Shown in pieces: positions 15,401 through 24,727 of a stretch of DNA of 26,479 nucleotides (within the stretch, counting starts at the first letter, position 1; each line of letters begins with the position of its first letter). The translations under genes and the position numbers were made by a program. This stretch comes from Bordetella parapertussis (GTDB lineage: Bacteria; Pseudomonadota; Gammaproteobacteria; Burkholderiales; Burkholderiaceae_D). The notes beneath the pieces were generated by a model. It searched no databases, was not told the origin of the DNA, and saw nothing but the letters and a program-made list of their open reading frames with translations. The DNA lies in NCBI GenBank assembly GCA_945883145.1, contig CAMCXB010000031.1, positions 1-26,479 of the forward strand. Reading direction: 5' to 3'.

Positions 15401-16999
15401 ATGACATCTCTAGAACAATTTTTATCCAAGACCACCGCGCATCTGACCTTCACTGCAAAAGAAAAAGGCTATAAATCTTGGCATGAATTGCTTCTAGTTG
15501 CACTAGCTTGTGTGATTTGGCTAGGGCTAACGCAGGGCATGCATCCTCTTTCAGTGCCGGATGAAGGTCGCTATGTAGGCGTGGCTTGGGAAATGCTGCG
15601 TTCAGGGAGTTGGTCCACACCGACCTTAGATGGTCTGCCGTATTTCCATAAACCGCCCTTGTTTTATTGGATCACTGCACTATCCATGAAACTACTCGGC
15701 GTTAATTTGTGGGCGGCGCGTGTTGCACCTATGTTAGGCGCGCTGCTCGCCATGCTATCAAGTTATATCTTCATACGACGATGGATGTCCGCTTCTGTTG
15801 CGCGTGCAGCATTACTTATTCTAGCAACCTGCCCCTTCTTTTATGGTGGCGCGCAATACGCGAATCACGACATGTTAGTTGCAGGATGCATCACTGCTAC
15901 GATTTGTTTTACAGCGTACGCAATTTTAGCGATGAAGCAGGGCGATACTTATCGAACTTATTTAATCGCAGCTTGGTGTTGCGCAGCGCTAGGCTTACAG
16001 TCTAAAGGCTTAATCGGCATAGCTTTGCCAGGTGCGGTTGCATTGCTATGGTTAGTGATCAATAAAGACTGGAGATTCATTCCACGTTTACTGTGGTGGC
16101 CAGGACCGGTGTTATTCGCAGCCATGGTTTTTCCATGGTTTATAGAAATGGAAAAACAATTCAATGGTTTTCTCTATTACTTTTTTATAGAGCAGCAATT
16201 TCATCGTTTTGTAGGTAGTGGCTTTAATAATGCACGGCTATTTTGGTTTTTACCTATGGCGCTGAGTGCACTTACCTTGCCGTGGTTTCCTTTATTACTG
16301 ACACGCTTACGCTTGCCAACTGCAGAGCAACCTGCATGGCAAACTAGTCGCTCTCTGTGCTGGGTTTGGTTAATTTTTATTCTGGTATTTTTTTCTATTC
16401 CACAATCTAAATTAATAGGCTATATCCTGCCTGTGGTACCACCCCTAGCCATACTGATTGCAGAAGGACTCACGCTACAAAGATTTTGGCAAAACGCATT
16501 TAGTTATCAGCGACTAATACCTGTTATTCTTGCTGCTGGTTTATGTGTCACGCTCATGAGTTATCTGGCAAAAAATTATGATGATAATTACACTCAAGCT
16601 TTAGCCCAAGCTTATTTATCTCAATCTCAGTCAAATGAGCCTGTGGTGTTCTTAGATGTTTATCCCTTTGATTTTATAATTTATAGTCGAGCGCAACAGC
16701 CTATTCCTGTGTTTTATAACTGGGACAATCCAGCAATTTTGCAAGATGATAAATGGTATAAAGAATTACTCGAAGCGAGCTATTTTGCTACCGCAGAAAA
16801 GAAAACCATACTCAGAGCACGACAAGATTTTTCCGCTGAGTTATGTGCTCAACCCGTGATATGGGTATTCACTTTGCAAGAGATTGCAAAAACGACACCA
16901 CCACTCACATCGGCAAATCTTATTGCTAAGACTGCAGACTATGGTTTGTATCGCTTCACTCCTTCCGATCAAACTTGTTCACCTACTGTTAAAAAATGA
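15401..16999 (+). CDS. ArnT/PMT-family membrane glycosyltransferase
   Basis: The 532-residue protein is an integral inner-membrane glycosyltransferase of the GT-C fold, the family that includes ArnT (aminoarabinose to lipid A). A first membrane helix (about 29-47) is followed by the periplasmic motif SVPDEGRYVGVAWEML (51-66) with the acidic pair D54/E55 expected to be catalytic, then PYFHKPPLFYWITAL and about ten further hydrophobic helices up to residue 420. A soluble C-terminal domain of about 130 residues follows. It uses a polyprenyl-phosphate sugar donor; the acceptor (lipid A, protein or other glycan) is unknown. A GTG at 15353 gives a longer frame; the ATG is preferred without strong evidence. 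Its stop overlaps the next gene by four bases. Confidence 0.85.
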   Translation: MTSLEQFLSKTTAHLTFTAKEKGYKSWHELLLVALACVIWLGLTQGMHPLSVPDEGRYVGVAWEMLRSGSWSTPTLDGLPYFHKPPLFYWITALSMKLLGVNLWAARVAPMLGALLAMLSSYIFIRRWMSASVARAALLILATCPFFYGGAQYANHDMLVAGCITATICFTAYAILAMKQGDTYRTYLIAAWCCAALGLQSKGLIGIALPGAVALLWLVINKDWRFIPRLLWWPGPVLFAAMVFPWFIEMEKQFNGFLYYFFIEQQFHRFVGSGFNNARLFWFLPMALSALTLPWFPLLLTRLRLPTAEQPAWQTSRSLCWVWLIFILVFFSIPQSKLIGYILPVVPPLAILIAEGLTLQRFWQNAFSYQRLIPVILAAGLCVTLMSYLAKNYDDNYTQALAQAYLSQSQSNEPVVFLDVYPFDFIIYSRAQQPIPVFYNWDNPAILQDDKWYKELLEASYFATAEKKTILRARQDFSAELCAQPVIWVFTLQEIAKTTPPLTSANLIAKTADYGLYRFTPSDQTCSPTVKK

Positions 17000-17613
17000 T
17001 CCCCATGAAAAAATCCCAACTAATAGCCACTTCAGTTTATTTGGTTGCGCATTGCTTGCTAATTCCCATCAATGCTAGTGCAGACACCACACCAGGCAAC
17101 CTAGAAAGTTCTACGGTGGACAGCACACGCAACATCGCAGGACAACTACTGAATAGCTTGGGACAGAAACTCAAAACCGCATTGAGTACTGATGGCCCAC
17201 TTGCTGCAGTCAGTGTTTGTAAAGAAGCGGCACCAGCTATTGCAAACTCTCTATCAGCTGAACATGGTGTGCAAATCACGCGCGTAGGTACTAGGGCCAG
17301 AAATCAAAAAATGGGTATCCCAAATGTGTGGCAAAAAGAAGCACTGACACGATTTGAAGAACGCTTAGCTGCCGGTGAAAAACCTGCAGATCTCGAATAC
17401 TGGAAAGTGATAGAAACAGCGAATGGCAAACGTGAACTGCATTTCGCAAAAGCGATAGCGGTACAACCACAATGCCTCAGTTGCCATGGTCAGGCGCAAG
17501 ACATACCTGCTGCTCTGGCAGAGAAGATTCGGCAAGAATATCCAAATGATCAAGCGACTGGATATAGTGCAGGCAAACTCAGAGGCGCGGTAGTGATCAC
17601 TAAACCTTTGTAA
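16996..17613 (+). CDS. Secreted DUF3365 (Tll0287-like) protein with haem-binding CXXCH
   Basis: The 205-residue protein begins with a signal peptide ending near INASA (residue 29; the ATG at 17005 is an alternative start). The mature domain has AAVSVCKEAAPAIA (C76), GVQITRVGTRARN and PNVWQKEAL typical of DUF3365, and a CLSCHG motif at 160-165 that would attach haem c. The family is periplasmic and often found in sensor kinases or as stand-alone haem proteins; its role is unknown. Its ATG overlaps the glycosyltransferase stop (ATGA at 16996-16999), so the two are probably translationally coupled. Cytochrome c maturation would be required. The link between a glycosyltransferase and a haem protein is not explained by known pathways. 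Confidence 0.85.
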   Translation: MIPMKKSQLIATSVYLVAHCLLIPINASADTTPGNLESSTVDSTRNIAGQLLNSLGQKLKTALSTDGPLAAVSVCKEAAPAIANSLSAEHGVQITRVGTRARNQKMGIPNVWQKEALTRFEERLAAGEKPADLEYWKVIETANGKRELHFAKAIAVQPQCLSCHGQAQDIPAALAEKIRQEYPNDQATGYSAGKLRGAVVITKPL

Positions 17614-17766
17614 GGTTAAAAACTTATTTATAGAATACGCAACCTATAAAAATCATAAATAAAACATGACAATTTATTATGATCGGGTAAAACTTAATAT
17701 AGTTGGTAATTTTTAAGAAAAATGTCAGTCTATGAAAGCATTAAACAGGCTAGGCTATAGAAAAAA

Positions 17767-17771
17767 AAGGA
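17767..17771 (+). promoter_or_regulatory. Ribosome-binding site that fixes the GTG start of kup
   Basis: AAGGA lies seven bases before GTG at 17779. It supports the GTG as the start. Confidence 0.75.
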
Positions 17772-17778
17772 ATAAACC

Positions 17779-19719
17779 GTGTCGATAAGTAATCCAGAAT
17801 TTTCACAATCTTCGGTCATGCGACCAGTCAATATTGATGGTAGCGGTCAAGCTCATCACGATCGCTTATCAGTATTAGTGCTGTCTGCTATTGGTGTTGT
17901 TTTTGGTGATATTGGCACCTCACCCTTATATGCATTAAAAGAATGCTTTAGCCCCGAGCATGGCATTCCATTCACCCATGCTGCTGTGTTTGGCATTATC
18001 TCTATGATCTTCTGGGCTTTGATCACGGTCGTGACAGTGAAATATGTGATCTTTGTTCTGCGTGCTGATAATAATGGTGAAGGTGGCGTGCTTTCTCTGA
18101 TGGCGTTAGCGTTACGCTCTGCTCGTGACAAACCCACCTATTATTTTTTTATTCTAATGTTGGGAGCACTGGGTGCTTGTATGTTGTTAGGCGAATCCGT
18201 CATTACACCTGCCATCTCAGTATTATCAGCGGTTGAAGGCCTAGAAGTCATTCAGCCCGATATGAAACATGTGGTTATACCCTGCACCATCGTTATCATC
18301 ATTGCCTTGTTTGCAGTACAAAGCTATGGCACCGCTATAGTAGGAAAATTTTTCGGCCCCATCATGCTGATCTGGTTTTTAACAATCGCGATTGTAGGTG
18401 CACATAGTGTTTGGCATAACCCAACTATTCTTTGGGCAGTCTCTCCCATGTATGCCGTTGACTTTATTCGCGAACATACCTTGCAAGCTTATATCGTGAT
18501 GGGCTCTGTGGTATTAGTCGTAACTGGTGTAGAAGCTTTATATCTCGACATGGGACACTTTGGCAGTAAGCCTGTTCGTTTAGCTTGGTTGTTTGTGACA
18601 CTTCCTGCATTACTGATTAATTACTTTGGTCAGGGTGCACTACTGATGTCCAATCCTGATGCTATCAGCAATCCTTTCTTTATGATGCTGCCAGAATGGT
18701 CATTATGGCCTATGGTGATTTTAGCGACGATTGCTACCGTGATTGCTTCACAAGCTGTGATCTCTGGTGCATTTTCTCTAGCAAATCAAGCCATTCTTTT
18801 AGGCTTCATGCCACGTATGGTGATTCTGCACACTTCAGACACCGAGCGCGGTCAAATTTATATGCCTATGGTGAATTGGGTATTACTGGCCTTAGTGATT
18901 TTCACCGTGATTCAATTTCGTGAATCAGGCAATTTAGCAGCGGCATATGGTATTTCCGTTACCACCACTATGCTGATTACCACCACCTTGCTTGGCATCG
19001 TGATGGCGAAAGAATGGAATATCAAACCACTCTATGTCGCTTTACTCATTATGATGTTTTTTGTAATCGACTTTTCATTCTGGACTGCGAACTTAATCAA
19101 AGTCAAAGATGGTGGTTGGTATCCTTTAATGTTAGGCGCAGTCTGTTTTCTGATGCTTACCACTTGGTATAAAGGTAGAAAATTGCTACGTGATCGCGTA
19201 GTCAATGATTCGATTCGTCTACCTGACTTTATTGCTGCCTTACTAGCACATCCACCGCATCGCGTAGAAGGTACTGCAGTTTTTCTGACTGCCCATATTG
19301 ATTTCACGCCAGTGGCTTTATTACATAATCTCAAACACAATCGTGTCTTACATGAGCGCGTAATATTTTTAAAGCTGTCGATTTGGGATGTGCCATATGT
19401 ACGTGATGAAGATAGATTAACCATCAACGATATGGGTGGGAATATCTATATAGTGCGTGCTGTACACGGCTTTAAAGAAACGCCTGATATGAATAGTGTG
19501 CTGGCATTAATGGAAAAAGTACAAGGGCTGAAACTGGATGTAAACGATACCTCATTCTTCTTAGCCCGCGATACGATAGTGCCGAGTAAGTTGCCCGGTA
19601 TGGCTATTTGGCGTGAGCGCTTATTTGGATGGATGATGCAAAATGCAGCAAAACCTTCAGACTTTTTTAAGATTCCTGCTAATCGTGTAGTTGAGTTGGG
19701 AACTAAGATAGAAATTTAA
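17779..19719 (+). CDS. kup: Potassium uptake protein Kup
   Basis: The 646-residue protein is full length for KUP/HAK/KT potassium transporters, which import K+ with protons across the inner membrane. It shows the opening motif GVVFGDIGTSPLYALKECF (residues about 37-55), then about twelve hydrophobic helices including LLGESVITPAISVLSAVEGLE, and TGVEALYLDMGHFG, and a soluble C-terminal domain after about residue 460 (FLTAHIDFTPVALLHNLKHN). The GTG start has a good ribosome-binding site. A 165-base gap before it may contain its promoter; there is no clear terminator between it and the haem-protein gene. Its TAA stop shares bases with the stop of the convergent transporter gene. Kup is a constitutive low-rate uptake system in known species. 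Confidence 0.95.
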   Translation: MSISNPEFSQSSVMRPVNIDGSGQAHHDRLSVLVLSAIGVVFGDIGTSPLYALKECFSPEHGIPFTHAAVFGIISMIFWALITVVTVKYVIFVLRADNNGEGGVLSLMALALRSARDKPTYYFFILMLGALGACMLLGESVITPAISVLSAVEGLEVIQPDMKHVVIPCTIVIIIALFAVQSYGTAIVGKFFGPIMLIWFLTIAIVGAHSVWHNPTILWAVSPMYAVDFIREHTLQAYIVMGSVVLVVTGVEALYLDMGHFGSKPVRLAWLFVTLPALLINYFGQGALLMSNPDAISNPFFMMLPEWSLWPMVILATIATVIASQAVISGAFSLANQAILLGFMPRMVILHTSDTERGQIYMPMVNWVLLALVIFTVIQFRESGNLAAAYGISVTTTMLITTTLLGIVMAKEWNIKPLYVALLIMMFFVIDFSFWTANLIKVKDGGWYPLMLGAVCFLMLTTWYKGRKLLRDRVVNDSIRLPDFIAALLAHPPHRVEGTAVFLTAHIDFTPVALLHNLKHNRVLHERVIFLKLSIWDVPYVRDEDRLTINDMGGNIYIVRAVHGFKETPDMNSVLALMEKVQGLKLDVNDTSFFLARDTIVPSKLPGMAIWRERLFGWMMQNAAKPSDFFKIPANRVVELGTKIEI

Positions 19720-20465
19720 TGCGCCAACACTTTCGATAAAAATTCTTGTGCGCGCGGTGTGCGCTGAGTGACATCATCAAAAAACTCAGCGCTACTGCAA
19801 TCTTCAAGTATGCGGCCGCCATCCATGAAAATAACGCGATTGGCAACTCGTCTTGCAAATCCCATTTCATGGGTCACGCACATCATGGTCATACCTTCTT
19901 GTGCTAACTGCACCATCACATCCAGTACTTCTCCTACCATTTCAGGATCAAGCGCTGAAGTAGGTTCATCAAATAACATCACAACTGGATCCATAGCCAA
20001 AGCGCGTGCAATAGCCACCCGTTGTTGTTGACCACCGGAGAGTTGTGCCGGAAATTTATGTGCATGCGCTTGCAAACCCACTCGCCCTAACAAGCTCTGT
20101 GCGCGTTGTGTTGCCTCTGCATGATCTCTACCCAAAACTTGGATCTGCGCTAAGCGCAAGTTATCCAATACGCTTAAATGCGGAAATAATTCAAAGTGCT
20201 GAAAAACCATACCGACCTGCGAACGCAGTGCAGATAAATTCGTCGCTGCATCATGCAATGGCAAACCATTCACAATAATTTCACCACTCTGCACCGGCTC
20301 TAAGGCATTGATAGTTTTAATCAAGGTGGATTTACCAGAACCTGATGGTCCGCAAATCACAACCACCTCACCTTTTTTTACCGTCAAGGAGCAATCAATT
20401 AAGACTTTAACAGCACCATAAGATTTATTGATTTTCGACAGATGAATCATATTAGTGGAATTCAT
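19716..20465 (-). CDS. gltL: Amino-acid ABC transporter ATPase (GltL-like)
   Basis: The 249-residue cytoplasmic ATPase has Walker A GPSGSGKST (about 39-47), the Q-loop VFQHFELFPHL, the signature LSGGQQQRVAIARALA, Walker B VMLFDEPTSALDPE and the H-loop VTHEMGFAR, all standard for polar-amino-acid importers of the GltL/GlnQ type. It powers the two permeases encoded just before it and starts four bases after the gltK stop. It is last in the operon. Assignment to glutamate/aspartate comes mainly from the binding protein of the same operon. The two tail-to-tail genes here and at kup overlap by their stop codons. Confidence 0.92.
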   Translation of the reverse strand: MNSTNMIHLSKINKSYGAVKVLIDCSLTVKKGEVVVICGPSGSGKSTLIKTINALEPVQSGEIIVNGLPLHDAATNLSALRSQVGMVFQHFELFPHLSVLDNLRLAQIQVLGRDHAEATQRAQSLLGRVGLQAHAHKFPAQLSGGQQQRVAIARALAMDPVVMLFDEPTSALDPEMVGEVLDVMVQLAQEGMTMMCVTHEMGFARRVANRVIFMDGGRILEDCSSAEFFDDVTQRTPRAQEFLSKVLAH

Positions 20466-20469
20466 GGCT

Positions 20470-21135
20470 TTATTTTGTAAATGAAGTGCGTTGCTGTAAA
20501 TGTCTTACCAGCTGAGAAAGGCTAAAACAAATCAGGAAATAAATCAGTGCTGCAGCGAGATAAGCTTCTACAGGTCGCCCAGAATTTTTACCCGCTATTT
20601 CAAAACCTTTTAGCATGTCATAGGCACCAATGGCATACACCAAGGAAGTATCTTGAAACAAGATAATGACTTGTGTGAGCAATATAGGCGTCATGTTTCT
20701 TAAAGCCTGAGGCAACACAATCCAACGTAGTGTTTGCTGTTGTGACAATCCTAGAGCGAGTGCTGCCGAGGTCTGCCCCTTAGGAATCGACTGTGTGCCT
20801 GATCGAACAATCTCACAAAAAAATGCTGCTTCAAAAGCGATAAAGGTAATCACAGCTGATATTTCAGCGCCTATAGGTCTACCTAATAAAAAAGGCATCA
20901 GCAAAAAAAACCAAAGCAACACCATGACTAAGGGTATTGAGCGCATACCATTCACATACACGGTAGCAGGCCAGTGAAATAAAGGACGATCAGACAAGCG
21001 CATTAAGGCAAGCACCGTACCTAATACCAATCCGCCACAGCTTGCTATGACTGTGAGCTGTAATGAAAACAATAAGCCGTGTAAAACATAAGTCTGCAAC
21101 AAGCTGCCACTAAAAAATGTGAAATCGAATGTCAT
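20470..21135 (-). CDS. gltK: Amino-acid ABC transporter permease (GltK-like)
   Basis: The 221-residue inner-membrane protein has about five hydrophobic helices and the family coupling segment in ALALGLSQQQTLRWIVLPQALRN with the preceding EIVRSGTQSIPKGQ. These are the His/Glu-type permease features that contact the ATPase. It pairs with the next permease to form the channel of a polar-amino-acid importer. Its ATG overlaps the gltJ stop by four bases (ATGA), indicating translational coupling. The direction is ggt, gltI, gltJ, gltK, gltL. Confidence 0.9.
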   Translation of the reverse strand: MTFDFTFFSGSLLQTYVLHGLLFSLQLTVIASCGGLVLGTVLALMRLSDRPLFHWPATVYVNGMRSIPLVMVLLWFFLLMPFLLGRPIGAEISAVITFIAFEAAFFCEIVRSGTQSIPKGQTSAALALGLSQQQTLRWIVLPQALRNMTPILLTQVIILFQDTSLVYAIGAYDMLKGFEIAGKNSGRPVEAYLAAALIYFLICFSLSQLVRHLQQRTSFTK

Positions 21136-21869
21136 GCTTTCACACCCATTACACCAGGCAATCGTGTCATAGATTCAATCCATGCCATGATGCGATTCAG
21201 TGCTAAGGCTGTGACGACATACAGCATGGTCACAGCTAAATAAATTTCCATACCACGTGCAGTTTCTTCCTGTGCTTGCATAGCGAATAAAGTTAACTCT
21301 GTCACTGAGACGGCAAAAGCTACAGAAGAATTTTTCACCACATTCATCACCTCAGAGGTCAAGGCGGGCAAGATGATGCGCAGTGACTGCGGCAAAATCA
21401 CATAACGATAACTCTGAACAAGTGACAAACCTAATGCAGAAGCAGCCTGACTTTGTCCTCGTGGTAATGCTTGTATGCCAGAGCGCACTTGTTCTGCGAT
21501 ACGTGCTGAAGTAAATAAACCTAAGGCTATCGATGCGAGTAAAAATGAAGACAACGACTGCAATGCAGGGATAAACGCAGGGACGACGTGATACCAAATA
21601 AATACCTGAACGAGTAAGGGTATGTTGCGAAATAATTCTACCCACATGATGGCAATTAATCGCCAGCGACTAGAAAGCGTTCGTAGCACACCTATCGCTA
21701 CACCACTTAATAAGGCAATTACAAGTGCAAGCGCTGCAACACTGACAGTCCAACCCCATGCAGAAAGCATCCACTGCAAGTAGGTGATGTCGCCTCCCTT
21801 ACCAAAACAAGAGGCCGTAGCCTCTGTGGTAATGGTGCTATTACAAAAAAATTGCCAATCCCATGCCAT
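21132..21869 (-). CDS. gltJ: Amino-acid ABC transporter permease (GltJ-like)
   Basis: The 245-residue inner-membrane permease resembles GltJ: N-terminal aromatic segment with WDWQFFCNS, then TYLQWMLSAWGWTVSVAA, WVELFRNIPLLVQVFIWY, and the coupling region ARIAEQVRSGIQALPRGQ followed by ASALGLSLVQSYRYVILPQ. The VMNVVKNSSVAFAVS element is typical of the family. It forms a heterodimer with the GltK-like protein. Only one base separates it from the gltI stop, so it is certainly in the same operon. Confidence 0.92.
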   Translation of the reverse strand: MAWDWQFFCNSTITTEATASCFGKGGDITYLQWMLSAWGWTVSVAALALVIALLSGVAIGVLRTLSSRWRLIAIMWVELFRNIPLLVQVFIWYHVVPAFIPALQSLSSFLLASIALGLFTSARIAEQVRSGIQALPRGQSQAASALGLSLVQSYRYVILPQSLRIILPALTSEVMNVVKNSSVAFAVSVTELTLFAMQAQEETARGMEIYLAVTMLYVVTALALNRIMAWIESMTRLPGVMGVKA

Positions 21870-21870
21870 G

Positions 21871-22770
21871 TTAGCTAGCCGGTTGATCGCTAGGCGATTT
21901 AAGATTTTCTTTTAAACGCTGACTCATAGGCAAAGCGAGATTTTTTCCATTCGGTGGAATCGCTGATTCAAACCATTTTTTATACAGCTTGTCAAACTCT
22001 CCTGATTTCATCAATCCAATTAAGGTGTCATCAACTAAGGCTTTGAAAGCGAGATCCTCTTTACGCAAGACACAAGCATAGGCTTCGGTTTGCAATGGCT
22101 CACCAACAATTTCATAATCAGTTGGATTTTTTGCGTTCATGACCAAGCCGGCTAACAACACATCATCCATCACAAAGGCTTGCGCTCTACCTGACTCTAA
22201 CAATAGAAAACCATCGGCATGATCTTTAGCGGGCACAACGGAGAGATTTAGATTTTTTTCTAAACTTAATTTACGTAGTTGAGAAAAACTTGTGGTACCT
22301 GTTGTTGTCGCCACTGTTTTATTGGTTAGATCACCTAGCCGTTTTATCTGTGCAGATTTTTTGACTAACAAACGTGACTCAGCAAAAAAATAATTAACTG
22401 CGAAACTCACTTCTTTGGCACGCGTTGCATTATTCGTGGTTGAACCACATTCCAGATCAACTGTGCCATTCGCCACCAGCGGCAAACGATTTTGTGAAGT
22501 CACTGCTTGAAACACAACCTTAATATCTTTTTTACCGGTTTTTTTACGCACTGCTTCTACTACTTTATTCGCTATATCTACACCAAACCCCATAGGCTTA
22601 TCAGGCTCAGCAAGATAACTAAAGGGTATGGATGATTCACGATAACCTAAGGTGATGGATCCACTCTGACTGATTTTTGTTAGCGTATCCGCTTGCGTAA
22701 CTCTACTCATCAAACAAAAACATAAACCAACTAATGCAACAGTGGACATGCGTATTGGTAAAGCCTTCAT
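21871..22770 (-). CDS. gltI: Glutamate/aspartate periplasmic binding protein (GltI-like)
   Basis: The 299-residue protein has a signal peptide of about 27 residues ending near TQADT. The mature domain closely follows the E. coli glutamate/aspartate-binding protein: SITLGYRESSIPFSYL, TSQNRLPLVANGTVDLECGSTTNN (the ligand-contact stretch), TTGTTSFSQLRKLS, AKDHADGFLLLESGRAQAFVMDDVLLAG and EAYACVLRKEDLAF. It captures acidic amino acids in the periplasm and passes them to GltJK. It lies 32 bases downstream of ggt; the shared orientation suggests that glutamate freed by GGT is the main cargo. Confidence 0.94.
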   Translation of the reverse strand: MKALPIRMSTVALVGLCFCLMSRVTQADTLTKISQSGSITLGYRESSIPFSYLAEPDKPMGFGVDIANKVVEAVRKKTGKKDIKVVFQAVTSQNRLPLVANGTVDLECGSTTNNATRAKEVSFAVNYFFAESRLLVKKSAQIKRLGDLTNKTVATTTGTTSFSQLRKLSLEKNLNLSVVPAKDHADGFLLLESGRAQAFVMDDVLLAGLVMNAKNPTDYEIVGEPLQTEAYACVLRKEDLAFKALVDDTLIGLMKSGEFDKLYKKWFESAIPPNGKNLALPMSQRLKENLKSPSDQPAS

Positions 22771-22802
22771 GATCTTGCATCCTTGATTAAAAAGAATATT
22801 GA

Positions 22803-24566
22803 TTAGTCACCACTCGCACTGCCCTCTCTTCTAGGATCAGCGCCACCGGATAAGCCATTTTTTTCCGACATGATAGCTTGCACACCACTAGGAAAAGGCA
22901 TGATAGTGACGCGATGTCCCATCGCTTGCAAGTCACTTTGGTGTTTCTCCAACACCGTGCCACGCTCTAGCTCTGTTTCCTTATTTCGACTACCCATATT
23001 GGGTAATGCAATGGCTTGTTGCACATCTAATTGCCAATCTATGACACCTATCAAAGTCTTAGCCACATAATTAATGATAGCGCTACCACCTGGTGAACCT
23101 AATAATAAATAAGGCTTGTTCTCTTTCAACACAATCAGTGGTGCCATAGAACTACGAGGCCGCTTACCTGCCTCAACACGATTAGCAATCAGAGCACCAG
23201 TTTGATCAGTGGGTGTGAGTGAAAAATCTGTTAACTGATTATTGAGTAAAAATCCCTGTACAAAAATTTTGCTACCGAATTCAAACTCAATAGTGCTCGT
23301 CATACTGACTGCATTACCTTGTTGATCGATTGCTACCATGTGTGTAGTAGAAGGTAAATCTGCAGCATGATCCATTCCACGTATTGAGAGTTTCAGTGGC
23401 AACTCTCCAGCTGTAGCGCGTCCCATACTAAATCGACTATCAATCAACGCACCGCGACGTTGTAAATAATCGGGTGCCAATAATGCGTGCACAGGAACAG
23501 AAACAAAATCAGGATCAGCTACATAACGATCACGATCAGCAAAGGCGAGTCGCCCTGCTTCAGAAAAATAATGAACTACAGCTAAAGAGTTTGGTTGCAT
23601 ATCCTCCAAATGATGCTGTTGCAACATACCTAGCATTTGTAAAACAGCGATGCCACCTGATGAAGGGGGTCCCATGCCGCAAATTTTATAAACACGTATC
23701 ACACTACAAACTGGTTCACGTACTTTTGCTCGATATTCAGCAAGATCTTCCAAACTTAAATCACCGGCGCGTTCATGCTCACGCACTGCTGCAATGATTT
23801 TAGTGGCGATACTTCCTTGATAAAACGCACTCACTCCCTCTGCTGCGACACGTCGTAGAACTTCAGCATAGGCAGGATTTTTTAATCGTGTGCCGACTGG
23901 ATGTGCACCACCATTCACATAAAAATAAGAACGTGCAGCAGTTTGTTCAAATAAATCCTTATTATTTGCTATCTGCATATGCAAACGCGGTGATACCGGA
24001 AAACCTTCTTCAGCTAGCAGAATTGCTGCTTCAAATAAACGCGCCCATTTCAATTTGCCGTGTCGTTGATGCGCTAATTCCAACGCACGTAATAAACCGG
24101 GGGTGCCCACTGATTTACCGCTATTGACTGCTTGCATGAACGGCATAGCACGGCCGTCTTGCATAAATCGATCTGGCGTGGCGGCTAAGGGAGCAGTCTC
24201 ACGACCATCAATGGTTTCAAGCTGCTTATGCTTGGCATTGAATACCACCATAAATGCACCACCGCCTAAGCCGGATGATTGCGGCTCAACTAAACCCAAG
24301 ACTAATTGCATAGCAATTGCAGCATCAACTGCACTGCCACCTTCACTCAAAATAGCTCGCCCCGCTTCGGTGGCTAGTGGATTAGCTCCTGCCGCCATGT
24401 AATGCTTGGCACGAACCAGCTGGTTAGCTTTTGAACCAGTGGCAGCCTCAGGATTACTATCTGCCGAGACTGGTGCGGCAAGCAGCAAGCTAGTCTGACC
24501 TATAAAAAATAGGCATACACATAACTTAGCTAAAAACCGTCCTAAAAGTGGCTGAAAACAAGTCAT
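22803..24566 (-). CDS. ggt: Gamma-glutamyltranspeptidase
   Basis: With the start at 24566 the protein is 587 residues. Residues 1-36 look like a signal peptide (LLGRFLAKLCVCLFFIG then AAPVSA), so it is periplasmic; an in-frame upstream extension to 24629 is less likely. It is a precursor that self-cleaves before the nucleophile: the STTHMV motif places this at T407, the first residue of the small subunit. Other hallmarks are DGRETAP (R122, glutamate-binding), SSGLGGGAFMVV, the MGPPSSGG region, the lid-loop context LLNNQLTDFS and RPRSSMAP. The enzyme hydrolyses or transfers the gamma-glutamyl group of glutathione. It is followed by a glutamate importer, which argues for glutathione scavenging. 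Confidence 0.93.
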   Translation of the reverse strand: MTCFQPLLGRFLAKLCVCLFFIGQTSLLLAAPVSADSNPEAATGSKANQLVRAKHYMAAGANPLATEAGRAILSEGGSAVDAAIAMQLVLGLVEPQSSGLGGGAFMVVFNAKHKQLETIDGRETAPLAATPDRFMQDGRAMPFMQAVNSGKSVGTPGLLRALELAHQRHGKLKWARLFEAAILLAEEGFPVSPRLHMQIANNKDLFEQTAARSYFYVNGGAHPVGTRLKNPAYAEVLRRVAAEGVSAFYQGSIATKIIAAVREHERAGDLSLEDLAEYRAKVREPVCSVIRVYKICGMGPPSSGGIAVLQMLGMLQQHHLEDMQPNSLAVVHYFSEAGRLAFADRDRYVADPDFVSVPVHALLAPDYLQRRGALIDSRFSMGRATAGELPLKLSIRGMDHAADLPSTTHMVAIDQQGNAVSMTSTIEFEFGSKIFVQGFLLNNQLTDFSLTPTDQTGALIANRVEAGKRPRSSMAPLIVLKENKPYLLLGSPGGSAIINYVAKTLIGVIDWQLDVQQAIALPNMGSRNKETELERGTVLEKHQSDLQAMGHRVTIMPFPSGVQAIMSEKNGLSGGADPRREGSASGD

Positions 24567-24727
24567 ACAGAGGGTAATCTCAGGGGCAAAAATATGCATT
24601 GTGGAAACATCTACGGTATTATGTTGCATAAAGAATAGTACAGTGCGTAAAAGTCTGATGGCGAGTCTTCATTTCAGTCTCCTGCTGTCGATTATTGAGC
24701 ACGGTACCTGTAGCGAGAGAAGTCATC

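Noticed and set aside
17614..17778. Possible riboswitch or small RNA before kup.
   Set aside because: The gap is AT-rich with no stable stem or recognisable conserved core; only a weak promoter-like pair of hexamers was seen.
23474..23797. Open frame of 107 codons on the plus strand opposite ggt.
   Set aside because: Rich in Gln/His/Leu as expected for an antisense frame of a real gene; no ribosome-binding site or known motif.
24660..24700. Possible flagellar sigma-28 promoter before motB (GTCGATTA resembles the -10 element).
   Set aside because: The sequence at the expected -35 distance does not match TAAAG, so the resemblance is to one element only.
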